Shown here in pieces: positions 4,489 to 10,201 of a stretch of DNA of 10,201 nucleotides (position 1 is its first letter; each line of letters starts with the position of its first letter). The notes beneath the pieces were generated by a model. It did no database searches. It was not told where the DNA came from and saw only the letters and a program-made list of their open reading frames with translations. The position numbers were made by a program, and so were the translations under genes. This DNA is from CAYRFF01 sp964423575 (lineage in GTDB: Bacteria > Bacteroidota > Bacteroidia > Chitinophagales > Saprospiraceae), in assembly GCA_964423575.1 (NCBI GenBank), contig CAYRFF010000069.1, forward strand, positions 1 through 10,201, read 5' to 3'.

Positions 4489-5667
4489 ATGAAAAAGGTA
4501 TATATCGTATCAGCAGTGAGAACACCGATAGGAAGCTTCGGAGGCGCATTATCCTCACTTTCTGCAACGGAGTTAGGTTCAATCGCGATCAAAGGTGCGC
4601 TTGAGAAAGCAGGCGTTGATGCAGCTGAAGTAAATGAAGTGCTCATGGGAAACGTAATTTCCGCCAATCTCGGCCAGGCTCCTGCTAAGCAGGCTGCATT
4701 GGGTGCCGGAATCCCAAATTCAGTTTCCTGTACGACTATAAATAAGGTCTGCTCTTCCGGTATGAAGGCAATTATGCTGGGCGCGCAATCCATCATGCTC
4801 GGGCACAATGATGTCGTAGTAGCCGGTGGAATGGAAAGTATGTCCAATATCCCCTACTATATCGAAAAAGCACGCTGGGGTTATAAATACGGTGGCGGGC
4901 AGCTTATCGATGGTCTTGAAAAAGACGGTTTACGCGATGCTTATGATCAGGTAGCCATGGGTCTGGCAGCAGATTTAACTGCCAAAAAAGAAGATATTTC
5001 AAGAGAAGAGCAGGACGAATTTTCCATTCAGTCCTATAAGCGTTCAGCTGCCGCTACGGAAAGCGGATATTTCAAAGAAACGATTATTCCGGTGGCAATT
5101 CCACAGCGTAAAGGCGGAGAGAAAATTGTCGATACGGATGAGGAATTCACCAAGGTAATGTTTGACAAGATTCCTTCTCTGCGTCCGGTTTTCTCCAAGG
5201 ATGGTACCGCTACAGCTGCTAATTCGTCCACGATAAACGACGGTGCTTCTGCGTTGATTCTTATGAGCGAAGACAAAGTAAATGAGCTTGGACTCAAGCC
5301 ATTAGCACGCATTCTGAGCTTTGCTGATGGCTCCCAGGCGCCGATGGATTTCACGACAACTCCGGCGATTACAGCGCCCATCGCAATCGAGCGTGCGGGA
5401 TTGAAGCAGGAAGATATCGATTTCTATGAGGTGAATGAGGCATTTGCAGTGGTTTCTCTCGCGTTTATGAAGCGTCTGGGCATATCAGATGACAAGGTGA
5501 ACGTATTCGGTGGCGCCGTGTCACTGGGTCACCCACTGGGGGCATCCGGCGCGCGTATCGTGACTACCTTGAACAACGTTCTACATACCAAGGGTGGCAA
5601 GTACGGTTGTGCAGCTATTTGCAACGGTGGTGGCGGTGCTTCTGCTATAGTGATTGAGAAGGTATAA
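4489..5667 (+). CDS. Acetyl-CoA C-acetyltransferase (thiolase)
   Basis: This full-length thiolase (392 residues) has all active-site residues: nucleophile C88 in NKVCSSGMK, N316 in EVNEAF, H348 in GGAVSLGHPLGASGAR, and C378 in ICNGGGGASA. It condenses two acetyl-CoA to acetoacetyl-CoA or, in the degradative direction, cleaves 3-oxoacyl-CoA. The overall sequence, including IPYYIEKARWGYKYG (121-135), resembles the acetoacetyl-CoA thiolase common in Bacteroidota more than the 3-oxoadipyl-CoA thiolases PaaJ/PcaF, so short-chain substrates are likely. It follows the dehydrogenase by 100 bases with only a weak T-tract-free hairpin (4393-4411) between, so read-through or a separate promoter are both possible; none is obvious. 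Transcription ends at the terminator 5698-5737. AtoB and FadA would be alternative names, so no symbol is assigned. Confidence 0.92.
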   Translation: MKKVYIVSAVRTPIGSFGGALSSLSATELGSIAIKGALEKAGVDAAEVNEVLMGNVISANLGQAPAKQAALGAGIPNSVSCTTINKVCSSGMKAIMLGAQSIMLGHNDVVVAGGMESMSNIPYYIEKARWGYKYGGGQLIDGLEKDGLRDAYDQVAMGLAADLTAKKEDISREEQDEFSIQSYKRSAAATESGYFKETIIPVAIPQRKGGEKIVDTDEEFTKVMFDKIPSLRPVFSKDGTATAANSSTINDGASALILMSEDKVNELGLKPLARILSFADGSQAPMDFTTTPAITAPIAIERAGLKQEDIDFYEVNEAFAVVSLAFMKRLGISDDKVNVFGGAVSLGHPLGASGARIVTTLNNVLHTKGGKYGCAAICNGGGGASAIVIEKV

Positions 5668-5697
5668 GCTTACGCAAATATTGAAGTTTGATAATAT

Positions 5698-5737
5698 AGT
5701 GCAGATATACTAAAGTGTGTCTGCACTTTTTATTTTA
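5698..5737 (+). terminator. Strong intrinsic terminator of the acyl-CoA gene cluster
   Basis: AGTGCAGATATAC (5698-5710) pairs with GTGTGTCTGCACT (5715-5727) over 13 positions, two of them G-U, with a TAAA loop. A T-rich tract (TTTTTATTTTA) follows at once. It begins 31 bases after the thiolase stop and separates the cytoplasmic enzymes from the exported-protein cluster. Confidence 0.85.
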
Positions 5738-5803
5738 GCATCACCGTAACCGATCTATTTTTCTAAAATATAGTATCTTAGTGGCATATCTACGATATAA
5801 ACC

Positions 5804-6556
5804 ATGATTAATTGCTTTAAAATATCGCTTTTAATTTTATTCATAGTTCCACTTGCAGGCCTATCTGCTCAAAAGATTAGCATAAAAGGAGGATACAGTG
5901 CACCTTCAGTACATATTCATTCCCTAGCATACCATATACCTAATTCAGGCACAAAGAAACTCCCGGCTTACCACATAGGCGGTTCAATAGAAATCCCAAT
6001 TTATAGTGCATTGTCAATAGAAGGCAGCTTGCTTTATAGCGTAAAAGGTTTTGGTAGCAGCTCCAGTATCTATAAGATTGAAAGCCCAATGGGAACCTTT
6101 TCCGGTATTATAGATAGTTATACGAGATTCATTCCTGCTTACCTTGAAATGCCCCTATTTCTAAAGGCCACACATAAAACCAAGTGGATTGACTTTTATG
6201 GAAAAGCGGGGCCTTATATGGACATAGGCATAGGTGGCAGTATAAGGGAACGTAGAATGCTAGAGGGGAGTCCTTCTCTATCCTTTGAAGATGATATTCA
6301 GTGGGATAGCGATGAAACTGATTTAAATAGGCATATTTATGGGCTAATGTTTGGCGCAGGTGTTCAAGCGGGAGTTTATCAATTTGAAGTTTCGTATGGG
6401 CAGGACTTAACGAGTTTTGCTAGTAACGAATATACTGATCTGAGATTTAATACTATTTATCTTTCTTTATCACTTATCCTGCATGATCATAAAGGAGATT
6501 CTGCTATTAGAGAAATATTGGGAATTTTAAAATCAACGAAAAGGATTGACAACTAA
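5804..6556 (+). CDS. Outer-membrane beta-barrel protein, PorT-like
   Basis: The 250-residue product has a signal peptide (hydrophobic 7-20, cleavage after LSA22, mature protein starting at Q23). It continues with amphipathic beta-strands of the small outer-membrane barrel class of Bacteroidota (PF13568-like): ISIKGGYSAP, HIGGSIEIPIYSALSIEGSL, YLEMPLFLKATH (113-124), FYGKAGPYMDIGIGG (131-145) and GLMFGAGVQAGVYQFEVSY. The YLEMP...GPY block is the clearest family mark. Unlike a typical barrel, which ends on its last strand (here near SLSLIL, 221-226), it carries a charged 20-residue tail. The function is unknown. A TATCTTAG box at 5774-5781 resembles a -7 element with one mismatch, but no -33 box was found. 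It pairs with the next gene, 47 bases downstream, as a likely diverged duplicate. Confidence 0.8.
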   Translation: MINCFKISLLILFIVPLAGLSAQKISIKGGYSAPSVHIHSLAYHIPNSGTKKLPAYHIGGSIEIPIYSALSIEGSLLYSVKGFGSSSSIYKIESPMGTFSGIIDSYTRFIPAYLEMPLFLKATHKTKWIDFYGKAGPYMDIGIGGSIRERRMLEGSPSLSFEDDIQWDSDETDLNRHIYGLMFGAGVQAGVYQFEVSYGQDLTSFASNEYTDLRFNTIYLSLSLILHDHKGDSAIREILGILKSTKRIDN

Positions 6557-6578
6557 TCAAACAATAAATTGCCGTCAC

Positions 6579-6592
6579 TCGTTTTAAAACGA
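6579..6592. promoter_or_regulatory. Perfect 14-bp palindrome upstream of the second barrel gene
   Basis: TCGTTTTAAAACGA is a perfect two-fold palindrome centred in the 47-base gap, 11 bases before the ATG at 6604. With no loop it is a poor RNA hairpin but a reasonable binding site for a dimeric protein. No similar site was found before the other genes, so the role is speculative. Confidence 0.3.
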
Positions 6593-6603
6593 AGATATCG
6601 CCT

Positions 6604-7278
6604 ATGAAAAAGATTTTTATTCTACACATTTTTCTTTTTCTATTCCTGAACACAGGTTATCTTCAAGGACAGAGCTTTGGACTAAAAATCGGATACAACT
6701 CCACCGATATTTATATTGTACAACATGATGACAACTTCTTGACTTATAAAACTACGCCTATCAAAACGTTTCTATTGGGCATTTCAGCTGATATCCCAAT
6801 AAATAATGCATTATCATTGGAAACTGACTTGTTGACCATTGGTAAAGGGGCTTTACTTGAAGCAACATTTCCCTTTGTCAATGTTAAAGAATACACAGAC
6901 TTAACGCCTTTTTATATTACTCTTCCGATTGCATTAAAAGTAACCGGTCAAGTCGGAGAAATAACGAGACTATACGTAAAAGCAGGGCCTTATATAGGTC
7001 TGGGAGTTGGCGGGAATATAGTAAAAAAGACAAACCCTTCAGGATCTACGGGTATCAGTACCAGAGATATAAAATGGGGCTCAGAGAAAGGAAGTGACTT
7101 GAAAGCAGGAGATTTCGGGATTATTGTTGGGGGCGGTGTAGAATATGGTAGGTTTCAACTAGGGCTTTCTTATGAGATGGGACTTAGCGATATCAATATG
7201 TTAAGCGATGATAAGGGAAGTAACCGGGTATTGTCTCTTACACTTGCCTATAATATTCTTCAAAGAAAAAAAATTTAA
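6604..7278 (+). CDS. Outer-membrane beta-barrel protein, PorT-like, paralogue of the preceding gene
   Basis: The 224-residue product has a signal peptide (hydrophobic 4-18, cleavage after G22 of LQG, mature protein starting at Q23) and then small-barrel strands. It shares landmarks in the same order with the 5804 product: INNALSLETDLL versus IYSALSIEGSLL, the LP-containing strand FYITLPIALKV versus YLEMPLFLKA, YVKAGPYIGLGVGGN versus YGKAGPYMDIGIGGS, a D-I-x-W-x-S turn, and a Gly-rich strand (GIIVGGGVEYGRFQLGLSYE). They are therefore tandem paralogues, well diverged. The final strand SLTLAYNIL is followed by only RKKI. The next gene begins 12 bases later, so the two are probably cotranscribed. 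Function is unknown; proteins of this class may be structural or help secretion, but nothing here identifies a partner. Confidence 0.8.
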   Translation: MKKIFILHIFLFLFLNTGYLQGQSFGLKIGYNSTDIYIVQHDDNFLTYKTTPIKTFLLGISADIPINNALSLETDLLTIGKGALLEATFPFVNVKEYTDLTPFYITLPIALKVTGQVGEITRLYVKAGPYIGLGVGGNIVKKTNPSGSTGISTRDIKWGSEKGSDLKAGDFGIIVGGGVEYGRFQLGLSYEMGLSDINMLSDDKGSNRVLSLTLAYNILQRKKI

Positions 7279-7290
7279 AAGACTTACAAG

Positions 7291-8235
7291 ATGAAACAGC
7301 TATTACTATTCCTTTTAGTTCTTATTGCCTCACTTTCTTATGGGCAAGAGTATATTACCGACAATCCCAGTGTATCGGGAAGCAACTGTGATTTTTGCAC
7401 TTTAAAAAAAGTCATCCTGACCGAAACCGAGACTAAAGTATTAATAGAAGTTGAAGCTCAGTCCAATTTAGGATCCTGGATGAAATTCAGTGAATGGACT
7501 GTTTTAATGCCTTATTCAGAGGACATAGATCTGACTGAACTTAGAGAAATGAACTTAAAACTCAGTGAGCCAATGGTTACCGACATAAGTGATTACGCCC
7601 GTTGGTCAAGGAGTGTTAAAAAGAATGAAGCAATTGAAGCAGAAACAAGGGATTTTTATGGCCCCTATCTGATAAAAAACCTTGGTGATAAAAAGTTAAA
7701 TCAAAGCTATAATATCCGTTCTAAACAAGAGGAAACTTTTGAATTCTGGCTCACCTTTAACAGAGTACCACCCGGGGTTGAAACAATTTTCATCAGAGAA
7801 TTCATGAAAAATGGATTAGAATGGATAGGTATTCAGATTAACAACCCCAATACCTGGCCTTCATTTATTCTGTCCGAAGCTTCAATACAGGAAGAATGGA
7901 ATAAAAGAGGTATGAGACAAATAGAAGGTATATATGAAAATATCAGAACCGATTATTTAAAATTTAACTATCGCTTTGTATTAGCTTATGATGAAGCGAG
8001 CGAATCTTATCATTTCATTTACCTGGATGGTAATAACCCTATCTGGACACAGGGAGATGTTATGGCATCCTTAAGCTACACAGGAAGTAAAAATGTATTT
8101 AAAACAATACTTTATGATGATCATAAAATTTTCAGCATGGATATATTCATGGAATATCAGGATGGAAAATTGAAGATTCTCGGAGAAAATTCTGATGCAG
8201 CTTTTATCAAAACATATCCGCTTGTTCAGGATTGA
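7291..8235 (+). CDS. Exported two-domain protein of unknown function
   Basis: The 314-residue product has a clear signal peptide (MKQLLLFLLVLIASLSYG, cleavage before Q19). The mature start carries a C-x2-C pair (C33, C36) immediately before the first strand, suited to a disulfide. Residues about 37-185 look like a beta-rich domain (KVILTETETKVLIEVEA, FEFWLTFNRVP, WIGIQINNP). A helical linker follows (ASIQEEWNKRG, 197-207) and then a second beta domain opening with EGIYENI (212-218) and containing YHFIYLDGNNPIWTQGDV. The second part resembles a small module that I recall from exported Bacteroidota proteins, starting GIYE and containing a W-x2-GD motif, but I cannot name a family. It sits between two pairs of barrel genes, which suggests a periplasmic or surface role. 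No catalytic motif is visible. Confidence 0.75.
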   Translation: MKQLLLFLLVLIASLSYGQEYITDNPSVSGSNCDFCTLKKVILTETETKVLIEVEAQSNLGSWMKFSEWTVLMPYSEDIDLTELREMNLKLSEPMVTDISDYARWSRSVKKNEAIEAETRDFYGPYLIKNLGDKKLNQSYNIRSKQEETFEFWLTFNRVPPGVETIFIREFMKNGLEWIGIQINNPNTWPSFILSEASIQEEWNKRGMRQIEGIYENIRTDYLKFNYRFVLAYDEASESYHFIYLDGNNPIWTQGDVMASLSYTGSKNVFKTILYDDHKIFSMDIFMEYQDGKLKILGENSDAAFIKTYPLVQD

Positions 8236-8354
8236 TATAAAATAGCTTGCGTAAGATTTGTCCGGGTATAAGCGGCGCTCCGTTAAGCAGCATATTGTAC
8301 TAAAATACGTTTTATATAAAATGATTAATCCCAAGTCTACAAATTCCTTCTGAT

Positions 8355-8963
8355 ATGAAATTTGCATATTTACCTTTACTACCATTATTGTTTATCCTGC
8401 CGATCATTACCCAAGGTCAATCTATTGATACAAAAAAGAATACCGTCTATGTTGAAGCATTTGGTTCAGGGCTATATTATTCAATAAATTACGATCGCAT
8501 AATAATTGAAAATGAGAAATCCTATGGTGGCTTATCCATAGGAATAGCTGCTCTGTCCTCAAAAGATAGAACTTCCGTAATGTTACCTTTATCATTATAT
8601 GGTTTAGCTTCACTATCAGCAAATAAGTCTCATTTCTTTGAGTACGGAGCAGGATTCAGTACCTTACATGAAAGAGATAATAAATACATCGATGACCGAC
8701 ACGGTGGCAGAATTAAATCAGCAGAAACAGTTTTATTCTTTGTACCAAAAATCGGATACAGATATCAACAAGCTAAAGGAGGTTTCTTTGCCCGCATAAC
8801 TCTTAGTCCGTTGGTTCAAGTTTTCTATCATCTGACAGCAAAAGGTGAAAATTGGACAGACGGTTCCAGTTATGAATACAGTCGCACTTCAACGTTTGGC
8901 AAGGAATTTAATAATTACCATATCTACCCTTATGGTGGAGTAAGTATCGGATGGACTTTTTAA
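8355..8963 (+). CDS. Outer-membrane beta-barrel protein, second paralogous pair, member 1
   Basis: The 202-residue product has a signal peptide (hydrophobic 5-18, cleavage after G21, mature protein starting at Q22) and then KNTVYVEAFGSGLYYSINYD, an opening strand pair often seen in uncharacterised Bacteroidota barrels. Further strands include GGLSIGIAAL, SVMLPLSLYGLASL, FFEYGAGFSTL, PKIGYRYQQAKGGFFARI and the terminal YGGVSIGWTF. The last residue is Phe, the typical C-terminal signal of outer-membrane barrels. It is a different subfamily from the 5804/6604 pair. It follows the two-domain protein by 119 bases with no clear terminator, so it may have its own promoter, but none was convincing. 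Function is unknown. Confidence 0.8.
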   Translation: MKFAYLPLLPLLFILPIITQGQSIDTKKNTVYVEAFGSGLYYSINYDRIIIENEKSYGGLSIGIAALSSKDRTSVMLPLSLYGLASLSANKSHFFEYGAGFSTLHERDNKYIDDRHGGRIKSAETVLFFVPKIGYRYQQAKGGFFARITLSPLVQVFYHLTAKGENWTDGSSYEYSRTSTFGKEFNNYHIYPYGGVSIGWTF

Positions 8964-8988
8964 TATTTAGTTTAATACTCTCAGTTTT

Positions 8989-9591
8989 ATGAAAAACTTA
9001 CAATACTACTTTATTCTTTTTTTATTCATCCTTCCGGTCATCGGCCAGGGGCAAGAAGTTACTACAAAGCGATCTACTATTTATGCTGAATTATTTGGTT
9101 CAGGGGGAGCTTATTCCATAAACTTCGATTACATACTTGGTCAAAAGGAAAAGAGCATATTAACTATGAGCCTAGGTTACAGTTATATACCACCTTCAAG
9201 AAATAGAATAATGGCCTTCCCGATATCAATCAATGGTCTGTTTTTTGGTAGAAAGCATCACTTGGAAACGGGCTTAGGCTTAACATCTACTTTTAGTAAA
9301 GATACCAATTTCAGGAAAGATGGGACTTTTGATGGCGGCTCGTATGAAACAGAACAATATCTCCATGCTATCCCAAAGATTGGATACAGGTATCAACAGC
9401 CGGAAGGTGGTTTCTTTGCTCGTGTCACGTTCAATCTTATATACGAACTATATAGCAAGACAAAATACACTTTAATTTACAATGGCGGGAGAAAATTCGT
9501 TGATGAAAATGTACGCTACATGAACAACGAGCATGCGATGTTAGGCCCATTTATGCCTTGGGGCGGAGTAAGTATTGGCTGGACGTTTTAA
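8989..9591 (+). CDS. Outer-membrane beta-barrel protein, second paralogous pair, member 2
   Basis: The 200-residue product has a signal peptide (hydrophobic 6-18, cleavage after G21, mature protein starting at Q22). It is a tandem duplicate of the 8355 product: STIYAELFGSGGAYSINFD matches its opening strands, PKIGYRYQQPEGGFFARV matches with very few changes, and both end GGVSIGWTF with terminal Phe. The middle (surface loops, about 55-120, and the stretch before the last strand) is much less alike, as expected if the loops evolve faster than the barrel. The gene begins 25 bases after its twin and is almost certainly in the same transcript. Function is unknown. It is the last gene of the cluster; only a weak AT-rich hairpin (9603-9616) follows. 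Confidence 0.8.
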   Translation: MKNLQYYFILFLFILPVIGQGQEVTTKRSTIYAELFGSGGAYSINFDYILGQKEKSILTMSLGYSYIPPSRNRIMAFPISINGLFFGRKHHLETGLGLTSTFSKDTNFRKDGTFDGGSYETEQYLHAIPKIGYRYQQPEGGFFARVTFNLIYELYSKTKYTLIYNGGRKFVDENVRYMNNEHAMLGPFMPWGGVSIGWTF

Positions 9592-9906
9592 AAATACTCA
9601 TAATTCTATCTAGAATAATAGTAGGCGACATAAATATGATTAAGTTGATTGCTACACAACTAAATAAAACATATTCTCCAAAGTAACTGTTAATATTTCT
9701 TCTAAAACAAACATACGAGGACGAAAAAGTCAAGAAAGCTTCAAAGGCAATTTTCAGCAAGCTGAAACCGTCGATCCGATTGGTCGCTACATGCTTTTGT
9801 TCTGCGACATTTAGTATGTTAATCTGATAGTCTTTTTACTTCCTATGATGGTTTATTTTCTAATTATTTAAACGTCTCGCAGAACCGCACTTCCGCTTAT
9901 CGGACG

Positions 9907-10037
9907 ACATATTGCTGGTGAAGCTTTCCATATACGATAGCTCTTGATATTTTATATGTCACTTAATTAAAGATCTTCGATAATTCGCAGCAATTAGCAT
10001 GATTATTTCCACATTCACTCATAACATATCGCTGGTG
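9907..10037 (+). repeat. Spaced 14-base direct repeat
   Basis: ACATATTGCTGGTG (9907-9920) and ACATATCGCTGGTG (10024-10037) differ at one base and lie 117 bases apart in the same orientation. There is no gene between them. They could be protein-binding sites or remnants of a duplicated segment; the surrounding bases do not align well. Confidence 0.45.
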
Positions 10038-10108
10038 TATCTATCCTGTTTTAAGCTCACTTGGTGCTTTACAGGTTACTTATTCATCATTGTTTTTTAA
10101 CCACGAAT

Positions 10109-10182
10109 GACCGCAGAGCAGTCACATTAGGTTAGTAAATTAATACAATAAATTATCGACTGCAGAGCAGTCGCATTAGGTT
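10109..10182 (+). repeat. Two copies of a hairpin-plus-tail repeat (REP-like or start of an array)
   Basis: The unit at 10109-10133 (GACCGCAGAGCAGTC then ACATTAGGTT) and the unit at 10158-10182 (GACTGCAGAGCAGTC then GCATTAGGTT) differ at 2 of 25 positions and begin 49 bases apart. Each folds as a 6-bp stem with AGA loop, GACTGC-AGA-GCAGTC; copy 1 has one mismatch in the stem. A 24-base AT-rich spacer separates them. Short palindromes with a fixed 3' tail are typical of REP sequences. The unit length and spacing also superficially resemble the edge of a repeat array that continues past the window. Confidence 0.65.
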
Positions 10183-10201
10183 TTTATTAGGATGCAACAG
10201 T

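Larger units (their letters stand above)
9592..10201. other. Non-coding stretch with several short repeats, no credible gene
   Basis: No frame on either strand gives a convincing protein. The longest open stretches lack a start or only mirror the end of the preceding gene. What can be seen are hairpins TTTCAGC-AA-GCTGAAA (9752-9767) and the AT-rich ATTCTA-TC-TAGAAT (9603-9616), a 9-base inverted pair GTTCTGCGA/TCGCAGAAC (9799-9807 and 9877-9885), a spaced 14-base direct repeat (9907 and 10024) and two copies of a hairpin repeat at the right edge. The region may continue a repeat field beyond the window. Confidence 0.6.

Noticed and set aside
4470..5381. Long minus-strand open frames opposite the thiolase gene
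   Set aside because: They mirror the codon pattern of a certain gene and have Ala/Ser/Pro-rich peptides without domains.
2434..5667. Complete phenylacetate degradation operon
   Set aside because: Only the isomerase and dehydrogenase fit; the thiolase is of the short-chain type and all signature phenylacetate genes are missing from the window.
8236..8354. Promoter in the 119-base gap before the second barrel pair
   Set aside because: TACGTTTT at 8306-8313 resembles a -7 box but has no -33 partner at 19-21 bases, so it was not listed.
8071..8622. Minus-strand open frames opposite the two-domain protein and the first barrel of the second pair
   Set aside because: They overlap well-supported exported-protein genes and have no signal or family motif.
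9551..9760. Minus-strand open frame of 69 codons after the last barrel gene
   Set aside because: It starts in AT-rich non-coding DNA, overlaps the end of the barrel gene and shows no conserved features.
10109..10182. CRISPR array
   Set aside because: There are only two units with two mismatches, the spacer is AT-rich and short, and no cas gene is in view; a REP-type repeat explains it better, although the array possibility cannot be closed at the window edge.

Overview
The window looks like chromosomal DNA of a Bacteroidota bacterium, most probably from the Sphingobacteriales. The grounds are several small exported beta-barrel proteins with signal peptides cleaved before Gln, a lipoprotein with a lysine/acidic tail after its cysteine, the absence of clear Shine-Dalgarno sites before most starts, a TAnnTTTG-type promoter element, and a thiolase of the type usual in that phylum. 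The genus is inference.

Layout. (1) 1-232: the 3' end of an outer-membrane barrel gene whose reading frame is broken near the window edge. (2) 275-916, minus strand: a ParE/RelE-type toxin and its antitoxin, with antitoxin stop and toxin start directly adjacent and a good sigma-ABfr-type promoter upstream. The antitoxin appears to carry its toxin-binding tail twice. (3) 917-1678 and 2252-2433: repeat-rich intergenic DNA on both sides of one AT-rich lipoprotein gene (1679-2251). It contains a REP/BIME-like family of palindromes (a 173-bp inverted pair and a single hairpin) and three copies of a roughly 45-nt direct repeat. A hairpin followed by the 45-nt repeat occurs on both sides of the lipoprotein gene, so the gene sits in a bracketed, possibly removable segment.

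(4) 2434-5667: a three-gene acyl-CoA module: a PaaG-type enoyl-CoA hydratase/isomerase, a 3-hydroxyacyl-CoA dehydrogenase overlapping it by 4 bases, and an acetyl-CoA acetyltransferase 100 bases further on. Together they would shift or hydrate a double bond, oxidise the 3-hydroxyacyl-CoA to 3-oxoacyl-CoA, and cleave it to acetyl-CoA. A strong intrinsic terminator closes the module. Ligase, acyl-CoA dehydrogenase and phenylacetyl-CoA epoxidase genes are absent from the window.

(5) 5804-9591: five plus-strand genes for exported proteins. Two tandem pairs of small outer-membrane barrels (5804/6604 and 8355/8989), each pair apparently from a duplication, flank a two-domain exported protein of unknown function (7291-8235). 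(6) 9592-10201: no credible gene, but several short repeats including two copies of a hairpin-plus-tail repeat at the right edge.

The most unusual items are the duplicated antitoxin tail, the two linked repeat families around the lipoprotein gene, the uncharacterised exported-protein cluster and the right-edge repeat pair.
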